The notes below the pieces were generated by a model that saw only the letters and a list, made by a program, of their open reading frames with translations, had not been told where the DNA came from and did not search any database. From Streptomyces zagrosensis (lineage in GTDB: Bacteria > Actinomycetota > Actinomycetes > Streptomycetales > Streptomycetaceae), in contig NZ_JACHJL010000016.1 of NCBI RefSeq assembly GCF_014203645.1, positions 1 through 64,000 of the forward strand: 64,000 nucleotides of DNA, in the 5' to 3' direction. Below, one piece after another: positions 44,203-52,525 of the stretch; within the stretch, counting starts at the first letter, position 1; each line of letters opens with the position of its first letter. A program made the translations under genes and the position numbers.

Positions 44203-44338
44203 GGTCGCCCTGTGCTGGCGAGTGGCGCAGGCCCGGCCGCGGCCTGGTGCCGCCGCCGTCGCGGGCCGCGCGGGAGCGGGGGCGGGGGCGGTCCCTGCTC
44301 CGCTGTGCCGGGTTCGCGCCGAGGCGGTTGCCCCGTGT

Positions 44339-45529
44339 TCAAGCCGCGACCGGTGCCCCCTGGCGCAGCAGCCGATGGATCTCCCGGACGGCCGCGCCCC
44401 CCGCCCGGTTGGCGCCGATGGTGCTCGCGGAGGGGCCGTAGCCGACGAGGTGGACCCGCGCGTCGCGGACGGCCCTGGTGCCCTCCAGGGCGATGCCGCC
44501 GCCCGGCTCGCGCAGCCGCAGCGGCGCCAGCTGCTCGATGGCCGGGCGGAAGCCCGTCGCCCAAAGGATCACATCGGCCTCGATCGTCCGGCCGTCCGCC
44601 CACGCGACACCGCCCGGCGTGATCTCGTCGAACATGGGCAGCCGGTCCAGCACGCCCGCCGCCCGGGCCTGCTCCATCGCCTCGGTCATCGGCAGCCCCG
44701 TCACCGAGACCACGCTCTGCGGCGGTAGCCCTCGCCGTACTCGCTCTTCGACCAGCGCCACGGCCGCACGGCCCTGCTCCTCGCCGAACGGCCCAGCGCG
44801 AAACAGCGGCGGTCGGCGGGTCACCCAGGTGGTCGTCGCGGCGACCTCGGCGATTTCCAGCAGATGTTGCACCGCGGAGGTGCCGCCGCCCACCACGATC
44901 ACCCGCTGCCCGGTGAACGCCCCGGGCCCCGGATAGCGTGCGGTGTGCAGTTGGCGGCCCGTGAACGTCTCCTGCCCCGGGTAGCGCGGCCACAACGGGC
45001 GGTCCCAGGTGCCGGTCGCGTTGATCACGGCACGGGCCGCCCAGGTGCCCGCCGACGTCTCGACCAGCAGTCGCCCCTCGCCCCCCTCGCGCACCGCGCT
45101 GACATCGACGGGGCGGCGTACCTGTAGTGCGAAGGCGCGCTCGTAACGGGCGAAGTACGCGCCGATCACCTCGGCCGAAGGCCGGGCGGGATCGGCCCCG
45201 GTCAACTCCATACCGGGCAGCGCGTGCATGCCGTGCACCTTGCCGTACGTCAAAGTAGGCCAGCGAAACTGCCAGGCGCCGCCCGGCGCGGGGGAGTGGT
45301 CGAGTACGACGAAGCCCGTACCCGGCTCGTACCCACGCCGCCGCAGGTGGTAGGCGCTGGAGAGGCCAGCCTGGCCGGCACCGATCACGGCGACCTCGAT
45401 GGGTTGCGGCGAGCGCCCCCGCCCATCGCTCTCCGCCGTGAGCCCGGCGCCCGGGGCTGGGCTCGCGCCGGGGGCCGCGCCCGGATCGTCCTGCGTCCAC
45501 TGCTCGCGCACCGCCTGGATGTTGTTCAC
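44339..45529 (-). CDS. Flavin-dependent monooxygenase (CzcO/YhiN-type NAD(P)-binding)
   Basis: GTG 45529 gives 396 aa; an ATG at 45595 is an alternative. An FAD-binding Rossmann motif IEVAVIGAGQAGLSSAYHLR near residue 45, the NADPH site VIVVGGGTSAVQHLLEIAEV near 195, and the C-terminal ATGFRP motif mark a class B flavoprotein monooxygenase-like enzyme. The linker GTWDRPLWPRYPG resembles the FMO family. Being the last gene after ssuD in an organosulfur operon, it may oxidise a sulfur compound or its product. The ribosome site is weak. Confidence 0.85.
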   Translation of the reverse strand: MNNIQAVREQWTQDDPGAAPGASPAPGAGLTAESDGRGRSPQPIEVAVIGAGQAGLSSAYHLRRRGYEPGTGFVVLDHSPAPGGAWQFRWPTLTYGKVHGMHALPGMELTGADPARPSAEVIGAYFARYERAFALQVRRPVDVSAVREGGEGRLLVETSAGTWAARAVINATGTWDRPLWPRYPGQETFTGRQLHTARYPGPGAFTGQRVIVVGGGTSAVQHLLEIAEVAATTTWVTRRPPLFRAGPFGEEQGRAAVALVEERVRRGLPPQSVVSVTGLPMTEAMEQARAAGVLDRLPMFDEITPGGVAWADGRTIEADVILWATGFRPAIEQLAPLRLREPGGGIALEGTRAVRDARVHLVGYGPSASTIGANRAGGAAVREIHRLLRQGAPVAA

Positions 45530-45746
45530 GGTTGTACCAACTAAGGTCGGGTGGGAAAACTTCCCCGCGTCGCCCGAGGTCGCCGAGCCCGCCATATCGG
45601 CTGGTCACGGCCTCCCCGGTGCGCGCCGTGACCGGAGCCCACAGCAACCTCGCCGGGGCCGCCCCAAGGGCCGGAGCGCGCCTGCCGGGCAGAGCCCGTC
45701 CGGCCCCGCTGCGCTGGGCGAGGCCGGACGGAGCCACCGCTGCCCC

Positions 45747-46955
45747 TCACCGCCCCCCGGCGATCAGCAGCGGTGCGCCGCCCGGCGCGGACGCCGGGCG
45801 GCCGTTCGCGGCGGCCGACTGGGGGCGCGCAACCGGCGTGGGCTCAGCCAGCAGCCCGCGCGCCGCAAGCTCAGGCGTCACGCCCTCCCCGAACCAGTAC
45901 GCCTCCTCCAGATGCGGATAGCCCGACAGTACGAAGTGGTCGATGCCAAGCGCGTGGTACTCCTCGATCCGATCGGCGACCTCCGCATGGCTGCCGACCA
46001 GCGCCGTGCCCGCACCGCCTCGCACCAAGCCCACCCCCGCCCACAGATTCGGCGAAATCTCCAGGCCGTCCCGCGAGCCACCGTGCAGCGCGAGCATCCG
46101 CTGCTGGCCCACCGACTCGCTGCGCCCGAGCGCCTGTTGGGCCGCGGCCACGGTGTCCGCGTCGAGGTCGCCAAGGAGCCGATTGGCGGTGGCCCACGCC
46201 TCCTTGGCCGAGTCTCGCGAGATCGTGTGCAGCCGAATACCGAACCGCACCTCGCGCCCCTCCTGCTCCGCGAGGCCCCTGATCCACTCGACCTTCTCCC
46301 GCACCTGCGCGGGCGGCTCGCCCCAGGTGAGGTAGACGTCCGTGTGCCGCGCGGCCACCGGACCCGCAGCCGCCGACGAGCCACCGAAGAAAATCTGCGG
46401 CAGCGGATCGGGCGGCAGCGCCGTCAGCCCGCCCTCGATCTGGTAGTGCTCGCCGGAGAAGTCGTACGGCTCACCGCGCCACGCGCCCCGGACGACGGAG
46501 AGGAACTCGGCCGTACGGGCGTACCGCTGGTCGTGGTCGAGATGGTCACCGAACCGGCGCTGCTCGGTGGAGTCGCCGCCGGTCACCACGTTGAGCAGCA
46601 GCCGCCCCCGGGTGATCCGCTGATAGGTGGCCGCCATCTGGGCAGCGAGCACCGGCGAGATGACTCCGGGCCGGAACGCGACCAGGAACTTCAGCCGTTC
46701 CGTGTGCTGCGCGAGGGCGACCGTCGTCAGCCACGCGTCCTCGCACCAGGTGCCGGTGGGCGTGAGCACGGCCTCGAAACGCAGTTGCTCGGCCGCCTTG
46801 GCGATCTGCACCAGGTAGTCGATGTCGGGGGCGCGTATCCCGCTCACCGGAGTGATGCGCGAGCGCCGCACGCCACCGTCGGTATAGGCGTGCCGATCCA
46901 CCAGGGTGCGGCCGTCACCGCCGGTGGGCAGGAACCAGTGCAGGTGGAGGGACAT
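45747..46955 (-). CDS. ssuD: FMNH2-dependent alkanesulfonate monooxygenase (LLM class)
   Basis: A 402-aa bacterial luciferase-like protein with SsuD signatures: WFLPTGGDGR at the N-terminus, LTPTGTWCEDAWL, FRPGVISPVLAAQMAATYQR, NVVTGGDSTEQRRFGDHLDH and GGSSAAAGPVAARHTDVYLT. It uses FMNH2 and O2 to release sulfite from alkanesulfonates. Its ATG overlaps the ssuA stop (TGATG). The Pro/Ala-rich tail of about 35 residues exceeds the E. coli length (381). No flavin reductase (SsuE) gene is adjacent. Confidence 0.92.
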   Translation of the reverse strand: MSLHLHWFLPTGGDGRTLVDRHAYTDGGVRRSRITPVSGIRAPDIDYLVQIAKAAEQLRFEAVLTPTGTWCEDAWLTTVALAQHTERLKFLVAFRPGVISPVLAAQMAATYQRITRGRLLLNVVTGGDSTEQRRFGDHLDHDQRYARTAEFLSVVRGAWRGEPYDFSGEHYQIEGGLTALPPDPLPQIFFGGSSAAAGPVAARHTDVYLTWGEPPAQVREKVEWIRGLAEQEGREVRFGIRLHTISRDSAKEAWATANRLLGDLDADTVAAAQQALGRSESVGQQRMLALHGGSRDGLEISPNLWAGVGLVRGGAGTALVGSHAEVADRIEEYHALGIDHFVLSGYPHLEEAYWFGEGVTPELAARGLLAEPTPVARPQSAAANGRPASAPGGAPLLIAGGR

Positions 46956-47998
46956 CAGCGGCCCTTTCCGTAGGAGCGAGGTGCGGTGCTTGACGGTGGC
47001 AGCCCGGCGTTGAATCGGGTGTCCACGAAGTCGCCGAACACGAATCGGCGTGGTGTGAGGCCCAGTTCGGCGAAGGTGTCGGCGATCTTCTGCTCGGACG
47101 CGATGGCGGGCTTGTCCACGGCGACGGTGACCCGGGTGCCGTGCGAGCGGTGTACCGAATCCAGTGCCGTCTCGTAGGGCAACCCGGTCTCCTTGGCCCA
47201 TACCTTGGCCCACTCCTGTGGGTGCGTGAACACCCAGTCCTGGGCACGGCGCAGCCGCCGCAGGTAGTCGGCGATGGCCCGGGACTTCTTTCCGTCACCG
47301 AGCGCGGAGGGGGAGGCGACCTGAAAGCTGAGGCCGTTGACCACGCCTTGTCCGGTGGTGAGCACCCGGGCATCGGCCTGCCGCAGCGCCTGCGAGGTGT
47401 ACGGGTCCCAGATCGCCCAGGCGTCCACCTTGCCCCGGGTGAACGCGGCCAGCGCATCGGCCGGCTGAAGCAGGCTGACCTTGACGTCCTTGGTCGAGAG
47501 CCCGGCCTTGGCGAGTGAGGCGGTCAGTTGGTAGTGCGCGGAGCTGCCCTGGGCGACCGCGACCGACTTGCCCTTGAGGTCGGCGGTCGTACGCAGCGTG
47601 GAGTCCTTCTTGACCACGATTGCCTCGCCGTACGAGGAGCCGTGGGACGCAGCCACCGCCTTGATCTTGGACTTCGCGGCGGCGGCGAAGACCGGCGGGG
47701 TGTTGCCGACGCCACCGATGTCCACCGCCTTCGCGTTGACCGCCTCCAGGAGTGGCGGCCCGGAGGTGAAGGTGGACCAGCGGATCTTGTACGTGAGGTC
47801 GTCCAACTCTCCGGCGGCCCGCAGTACGGCCTCTGAACCGCCCTTTTGATCGCCGACGTTCAGCGTCACGGAGCCCTTGCCATCGGTGTTGCCCGAGCCG
47901 CCCGAGTCGTTCGCGGACGAGGCTCCCGAGCAGCCGGCGAGCAGCAGGGCGAGGGGAAGGAGGAGGGCCGGTAGGACCGGGGTGGTGCGCGCGCTCAT
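46955..47998 (-). CDS. ssuA: Sulfonate ABC transporter substrate-binding lipoprotein
   Basis: A 347-aa protein from ATG 47998. A lipoprotein signal (LLLPLALLLAGCSG) is followed by a Ser/Gly linker and an SsuA/NrtA/TauA-type binding domain: LNVGDQKGGSEAVLRAAG, STFTSGPPLLEAVNAKAVDI, GGVGNTPPVFA, WAIWDPYTSQAL. It binds aliphatic sulfonates outside the membrane and delivers them to SsuC. It begins 1 base after the ssuB stop, so it is coupled. Confidence 0.93.
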   Translation of the reverse strand: MSARTTPVLPALLLPLALLLAGCSGASSANDSGGSGNTDGKGSVTLNVGDQKGGSEAVLRAAGELDDLTYKIRWSTFTSGPPLLEAVNAKAVDIGGVGNTPPVFAAAAKSKIKAVAASHGSSYGEAIVVKKDSTLRTTADLKGKSVAVAQGSSAHYQLTASLAKAGLSTKDVKVSLLQPADALAAFTRGKVDAWAIWDPYTSQALRQADARVLTTGQGVVNGLSFQVASPSALGDGKKSRAIADYLRRLRRAQDWVFTHPQEWAKVWAKETGLPYETALDSVHRSHGTRVTVAVDKPAIASEQKIADTFAELGLTPRRFVFGDFVDTRFNAGLPPSSTAPRSYGKGR

Positions 47999-47999
47999 C

Positions 48000-49016
48000 T
48001 CAGCGAATCCGTTCGTGTGGGGTGGCACGAGGCCGACCGAGCTCTTCTGGGGCGAGTGAGGTGCCCTGGGCAGATGCGGTGACTGAGGCGGATGCGATGA
48101 CTGAGGTAGATGTGGCGACCGAGGCAGATGTGGCGACCGAGGCAGATGTGGTGACTCCCAATTGGTCCAAGAGCTCTGCCCGCAGTGCGGCGAATCCCGG
48201 ATCAGCAAGGTCACGCGGCCTTGGCAACGCCACCGGCGTCTCGTACGCGATCACGCCGCCGTCCATGACCAACGCGCGGTCGGCCAGCAGCAGGGCCTCC
48301 TCGACGTCGTGTGTCACCAGCAGCACCGCGCAGCCACGCCGCTGCCACACGTCGGCGACGAGTCGCTGCGCGGTGATCCGAGTCAGCGCATCCAGCGCGC
48401 CGAACGGCTCGTCGAGCAGCAGCAGATCCGGCTCCCGCACCAGCGCCCGGGCCAACGATGCGCGCTGCGCCTCGCCGCCGGAGAGGGTCTTGGGCCAGGC
48501 GGTGGCTTGTTCGGTGAGCCCGACCTCGGCCAGCGCCCGTTCCGCGAGCGCACGCCCGGGGCGCCCGGGGAGGCCGAGCAGCACGTTGTGCCACACCCGC
48601 TTCCACGGCATCAGCCGAGGTGCCTGAAAGGCGACGGCCCGGCGCCGTGGGACCAGCACCCGGCCCTCGATCTCCCGGTCGAGCCCGGCCAGTACCCGCA
48701 GCAGTGTGGACTTGCCGCAGCCGCTGCGGCCGAGCAGGGCCACGAACTCGCCCGGCCTGACGGTGAGATGGAGATCGTCGATGACCCGCCGACCGTCGAA
48801 GGAGCGCGTCAGCCCTGCGACCTCGATGGCGGCTGCATCGGCGTCCTGATCGGTGGTTGTGGTTGTGGTTGTGGTTGTGGTGGTTGTGGTGGTTGTGGCG
48901 GTGGCGGCGGGGGTCTGGGGGCTCGGCTTGCCGTGGGGAGCGGTTGTGGCGGTTGTGGCCTGGTTGGCAGCCGTCTTCCCGATGGGGACTATGCGCCCGT
49001 GAACGTCGGTCGCCAT
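48000..49016 (-). CDS. ssuB: Sulfonate ABC transporter ATPase with repeat-derived N- and C-terminal extensions
   Basis: A 338-aa ABC ATPase: Walker A GRSGCGKSTLL, Q-loop AFQAPRLMPWK, signature LSGGEAQRASLARALV, Walker B LLLLDEPFGALDA and H-loop VTHDVEE. Unusually it has an N-terminal run of about 15 Thr, encoded by ACA/ACC repeats (48851-48904), and a C-terminal (T/A)SASVA-type repeat from five 18-bp units (48070-48159). Ordinary SsuB is about 255 aa. ATG 49016 overlaps ssuC by 28 bases and has a weak ribosome site, but no better start was found. Confidence 0.9.
   Translation of the reverse strand: MATDVHGRIVPIGKTAANQATTATTAPHGKPSPQTPAATATTTTTTTTTTTTTTTDQDADAAAIEVAGLTRSFDGRRVIDDLHLTVRPGEFVALLGRSGCGKSTLLRVLAGLDREIEGRVLVPRRRAVAFQAPRLMPWKRVWHNVLLGLPGRPGRALAERALAEVGLTEQATAWPKTLSGGEAQRASLARALVREPDLLLLDEPFGALDALTRITAQRLVADVWQRRGCAVLLVTHDVEEALLLADRALVMDGGVIAYETPVALPRPRDLADPGFAALRAELLDQLGVTTSASVATSASVATSTSVIASASVTASAQGTSLAPEELGRPRATPHERIR
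48070..48159. repeat. Five 18-bp tandem repeats in the 3' end of ssuB
   Basis: Units start at 48070, 48088, 48106, 48124 and 48142 (for example GCAGATGTGGCGACCGAG). They encode a Ser/Ala/Val/Thr hexapeptide repeat in the ssuB frame. Confidence 0.85.
48851..48904. repeat. GGTTGT/GGT microsatellite encoding poly-Thr in ssuB
   Basis: Runs of GGTTGT hexamers and GGT trimers, read on the minus strand as ACAACC/ACC, give uninterrupted Thr codons. The tract is all in frame, so slippage by 3 or 6 bases would change length without frameshift. Confidence 0.85.
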
Positions 49017-49798
49017 TGCAGCAGCAGCCTTTCCAAAGTGCGGACGATGAAGTCGGCGAGTAGTCCAAGGACCGCGTAGACGAGCAGGCAGACCACGATC
49101 ACGTCGGTTTGGAAGAATTCCCGTGCCCGGTTGAGCAGGAAGCCGATGCCCTCGTCGGCGTTGATCGTTTCGCCGAAGACCAGCGCCAGCCATGCGGTGG
49201 CCAGCGAGTACCGCAGCCCGGTCATGGCACCGGGCAGTGCGCCCGGCAGGACCACGTGCCGGACCAGGCCCCACCGACCTAGCCCGAGCGCGGTTCCGGC
49301 CTCGATGAGTTGGGCGTCCACGCCGCGAATGCCCGCGTAGACGTTGAGGTACAGGTGGAAGGCGACGCCGAGGGCGATCAGCGCGATCTTGGGGGCCTCG
49401 CCGATGCCGAGCCAGATGATGAACAGCGGAATCATGCCGACCCAGGGAATGCTGCGCAGCATGTGCACGGTGGCGTCGATCAGGTCCTCGCCGAGCCGGG
49501 AAAGCCCGGAGATGAGGGCCAGCGTGATGCCGATGACGCCGCCGAGTGCGAGGCCGATGAGGACGCGCTGCACCGATACGGCCATGGCACCGGGCAGGGT
49601 CCCGTCCTGGGTCAGGTCGGCCGTGGTACGGGCGATGGTGCCGGGTGAGGCGAGGGTGTCGGGGCTGAGGGCCCCGGTTGCGCTGCATATCTGCCAGAGC
49701 GCGAGAAGAAAGACGGGGCCGATGGCACGGCGCAGCCAACGCGGCACGGCGCGGCGGCGTGTGGACAGCGGAATGACCGGTTCGAGGACCGGAGGCAT
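48989..49798 (-). CDS. ssuC: Sulfonate ABC transporter permease
   Basis: A 269-aa BPD-type permease from ATG 49798 with GGAG 5 bases upstream. It has six membrane segments, including IGPVFLLALWQICSATGAL, VLIGLALGGVIGITLALISG and IVVCLLVYAVLGLLADFIV, and the EAA-loop region EAGTALGLGRWGLVRHVVLPGALPG in two parts. It forms the channel for sulfonate uptake with SsuA and SsuB. It is the first structural gene, 252 bp after the leader peptide. Confidence 0.93.
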   Translation of the reverse strand: MPPVLEPVIPLSTRRRAVPRWLRRAIGPVFLLALWQICSATGALSPDTLASPGTIARTTADLTQDGTLPGAMAVSVQRVLIGLALGGVIGITLALISGLSRLGEDLIDATVHMLRSIPWVGMIPLFIIWLGIGEAPKIALIALGVAFHLYLNVYAGIRGVDAQLIEAGTALGLGRWGLVRHVVLPGALPGAMTGLRYSLATAWLALVFGETINADEGIGFLLNRAREFFQTDVIVVCLLVYAVLGLLADFIVRTLERLLLQWRPTFTGA

Positions 49799-50050
49799 GG
49801 GGGCTCCACGGAAGTGGGTAGGCCGGGGCGCCTGAGACGCGTACGGACGCGGAGCGCGCACGGGTGCCCAGGCGAGCGGCGGGGAAGGGCGTGGCTCGAC
49901 AGCGCGTACCGCACGACGCCGGGCGCCGGGTTACGGACGGACCCACACGCGGCGTAGCACACGACGCGCGCCGTAGCCCACGAAACCTTGGGACCGGGCG
50001 GTACCAGCTGTCAGCCCGAGAGGGCAATCAGCGCGAGAGCGAAAGAGGCG

Positions 50051-50140
50051 TCAGCGGGCGTGGCGACACGCGGCGGATACCACCCGGAGCAGGTCGATGT
50101 GACCGCGCGTGGTGAGCAGGGCTGACATAGACATGCCCAT
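50051..50140 (-). CDS. Leader peptide of the ssu operon (29 aa)
   Basis: ATG 50140 starts a 29-aa peptide of the actinobacterial sulfur-operon leader family: ALLTTRGHIDLLRVVSAACR, ending in a Cys-Arg-His-Ala-Arg tail. The GHIDLLRV core and the single late Cys are the conserved features. These uORFs are thought to sense cysteine availability by ribosome stalling and control genes for sulfur uptake. In-frame ATGs at 50134 and 50128 are alternative starts. It precedes ssuC by 252 bp. Confidence 0.8.
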   Translation of the reverse strand: MGMSMSALLTTRGHIDLLRVVSAACRHAR

Positions 50141-50602
50141 GAACGTAGCGACGGGTTCCGTTCGAGGTCAACGTCCGTCTCGTCTGCCGGACCTTTGTTG
50201 CGATCGCTTTACGGGCGTACGTACCGGCGCGCGCTGGCGGGGCAGGGGCGCGAGGGGTGGGGGAGCCGGGGAGGGGCGGCGGGTTTTCTCTCGCGGCGTG
50301 ACTGTTTGGGCCGTGACTGTTTGGTATCCGCGGGGAGCGGTTACCCGGACGATCCGGACAGCGTCGCCGGGCGGTGGCCAGCGGTAGTGCTGGTTGTCCA
50401 GCACTACCCAGCAGTGCGCGGGAAGCCCAAGGAGGCCCCCGAGCCCGAGCACCAGACCGCAGCACGGCCCGTACGAGCACTGAATACCAGCTCCGACTAC
50501 CAGCCCCGAGTAAGCCGGAAGAGGCCCGAACGAAGCTGAAACACAGCATGACCAGCCTCAAACAGCCCGAAGAAGCCTGAAGAAGCCTGAAGAGGAGGAC
50601 CC
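50141..50602. other. 462-bp divergent region between the ssu leader and the 50.6-kb stress cluster
   Basis: Promoters in both directions are expected. On the plus strand just before the next gene is a short CCTGAAGAAG-type repeat (50565-50595). I see no further gene, and no stem-loop that stands out. Confidence 0.35.
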
Positions 50603-51262
50603 ATGAGTGGTGAGTCCGCAAATGCCGGCACCGAGCGCGTGCAGCAGACCGGGCAGGCGGCCAAGGACGAGGCGTCGGCGGCGGCCGGGCACGCCAAGCG
50701 GGCCGCTGGCGACGTGGCGGGTACCGCCGCGCAGCAGGCCAGGACCGTGACGGACGAGGCCAAACAGCAGGCAGGTGCGGCGGTCCACGACCTCAAGGGG
50801 CGCGTCGCCGAAGAGGCGGAGGGCCAGGCCGATCGCATGGCGCACACGCTGCGGCAGTGGTCGGATGACCTGGCCGAACTCGCACGCAATGCGTCCGATG
50901 AGTCCCCCGCCCGAAGCGTGGTGGCCCAGGCCGCGGACGGTGGCCGTCGCGCCGCCGACTATCTGGACCGACAGGGCGTGAGTGGCCTGGTCGATGATCT
51001 CCAGGGCCTCGCCAGGCGGCGGCCGGGGGCGTTTTTGGGCGGCGCTGTACTGGCCGGAGTGGTCGTCGGCAGGCTCGCGAAGGCGGGCAGCGGCTCGAAC
51101 GGCTCGGCCGCCAGCACCGGAAACGGTGGCGTACGGGGTGCCGGTCAGGGCACCGCGGACGGGCGGGCGTCGGCCACAGCAGGGCGCGGTCTGCCCCAGG
51201 ACGGGCAGGCCCTGCCGCAGGACTCCGCATACCCGGACCTGCTCGGATACCCGGAGAGGTGA
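50603..51262 (+). CDS. Alanine-rich amphipathic protein with one membrane segment, stress cluster gene 1
   Basis: A 219-aa protein from ATG 50603 with GAGGAGG upstream. The first 75 residues are Ala/Gln/Glu/Lys helical repeats (LEA/CsbD-like character). A middle region follows, and a hydrophobic Gly-rich segment (PGAFLGGAVLAGVVVGRLA) at ~143-162 resembles the tail of ElaB/YqjD-type proteins. The tail is Gly/Asn-rich. It is first in a run of four closely spaced membrane-associated genes. Function unknown. Confidence 0.75.
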   Translation: MSGESANAGTERVQQTGQAAKDEASAAAGHAKRAAGDVAGTAAQQARTVTDEAKQQAGAAVHDLKGRVAEEAEGQADRMAHTLRQWSDDLAELARNASDESPARSVVAQAADGGRRAADYLDRQGVSGLVDDLQGLARRRPGAFLGGAVLAGVVVGRLAKAGSGSNGSAASTGNGGVRGAGQGTADGRASATAGRGLPQDGQALPQDSAYPDLLGYPER

Positions 51263-51263
51263 C

Positions 51264-51773
51264 ATGTCTATTTCCACTTCTGGTGCTACTTCCTCCCGCG
51301 GTCTCACCCGGCCGCCGGAGGGTCCACCGCCGAGCTCCGACGGCCACGACCCGTACCAGCCCCTCCCGTACGCGTCCGCTTCCTTCCGTCGTGAGCGGGA
51401 CAGGTCACTCGGTGAGCTGATGTCCGAGGTCACCTCGGACATGCAGCAACTTCTCCGCCAAGAGGTGGAGTTGGCGAAGGCCGAGGTGCGGGAGGAGGCC
51501 ACCAAGGCGGGCAAGGCCGCGGGCATGTTCGGCGGCGCTGGATTCGCCGGCTACATGGTCGTGGTGCTGCTGTCGCTGACGGCGGTGTTCGCACTGGCCA
51601 ACGTGATGGACCTGGCCTGGGCCGCGCTCATCGTCACCGCTATCTGGGCGGTGGTGGCAGCGGTGCTGTTCATGCGGGGCCGCTCTCAGATGCGCAACGT
51701 ATCGCCGAAACCGGAACACACCATGGAGACGCTCAAGGAGGACGCGCGATGGGCACGTCACCCGATCGGATAA
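51264..51773 (+). CDS. Phage holin-like (PF07332, Act_YqjE-type) membrane protein
   Basis: A 169-aa protein starting 1 base after the previous gene's stop. SLGELMSEVTSDMQQLLRQE VELAKAEV-type amphipathic helix at ~48-80 is followed by two membrane segments (~88-110 and ~118-138). This is the actinobacterial 'phage holin family' protein, a YqjE relative with no proven lytic role. It overlaps the DUF3618 gene by 25 bases. Confidence 0.85.
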   Translation: MSISTSGATSSRGLTRPPEGPPPSSDGHDPYQPLPYASASFRRERDRSLGELMSEVTSDMQQLLRQEVELAKAEVREEATKAGKAAGMFGGAGFAGYMVVVLLSLTAVFALANVMDLAWAALIVTAIWAVVAAVLFMRGRSQMRNVSPKPEHTMETLKEDARWARHPIG

Positions 51774-52447
51774 GGGCCGACATCGAAACCACCCGGGCCA
51801 AGCTGTCCGCGGATCTCGATCAGCTGGCTGACCGCACCAGCCCGCGCCGGATGGCGCACCGCCGCGGGCGGCGGATGCGTAACTCGGTATCCGGGATGCG
51901 CGAACGGGTCATGGGCACCGCCTCGCACACCACGAGCAAGGCCGGAGACCGCACCCAGGAGGCGGCGGAACGGGCCCAGCAGGCGGCAGGATCGGCGCGG
52001 GAGAGCGCGGGCCAGGCGGCGGATACCGCCAAGCACGCGGCCGGCCAGGCCAGCGAAGCAGTCCGCCAGGCCCCCGAACAGGCGGTGGCCCAAACCCAGG
52101 GCAATCCGCTGGCGGCCGGTCTGATCGCGTTCGGCGCCGGGCTGCTCGTTGCCTCGTTGGCCCCCGCTTCGCGAGCCGAAGAGCAGGCCGCGGCCCAGCT
52201 CTCGGAGCACGCCAGCGGCGTCATCGAGCCGGTCAAGCAGGCCGCCACCGAGTCCGCCCAGCACCTCAAGGAGGACGCCACCAACACGGCCAAGCGCGCC
52301 GCCGATGAGGTCAAGGGGACGGCGACCGGGGCAGCCCGCACCACCCAGGCACAGGCGCGCGAACGAGCGGGCGACGTCACCGAGCACGCCCGCCGCTCGG
52401 GCGCGAACGTGGCCGACGAGGCCCGCGGGAGCGACGGAGCGTCGTAA
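51749..52447 (+). CDS. DUF3618 protein with Ala-rich helical repeats
   Basis: A 232-aa protein. The DUF3618 signature is at residues 4-35 (PDRIRADIETTRAKLSADLD, then LADRTSPRRM). It is followed by Ala/Gln-rich helices (AAERAQQAAGSARESAGQA), one Gly/Ala membrane segment (AAGLIAFGAGLLVASLAP, ~122-140) and more LEA-like Ala/Lys/Glu helices. It probably sits at the inner face of the membrane with the preceding two proteins. Function unknown. Confidence 0.85.
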   Translation: MGTSPDRIRADIETTRAKLSADLDQLADRTSPRRMAHRRGRRMRNSVSGMRERVMGTASHTTSKAGDRTQEAAERAQQAAGSARESAGQAADTAKHAAGQASEAVRQAPEQAVAQTQGNPLAAGLIAFGAGLLVASLAPASRAEEQAAAQLSEHASGVIEPVKQAATESAQHLKEDATNTAKRAADEVKGTATGAARTTQAQARERAGDVTEHARRSGANVADEARGSDGAS

Positions 52448-52525
52448 CAGCGGCGGCGGTCCCCAGACAAGCGCGAGCGCCGCCCCATACCCTGCGGCGG
52501 CGCGGAACGGAGCTGGTGAGCAACC

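Noticed and set aside
44081..44338. Coding reading through the 22-bp repeat array
   Set aside because: Frames across the repeats give only repetitive Arg/Ala/Cys peptides; no ribosome site or start suits, so the array is treated as non-coding.
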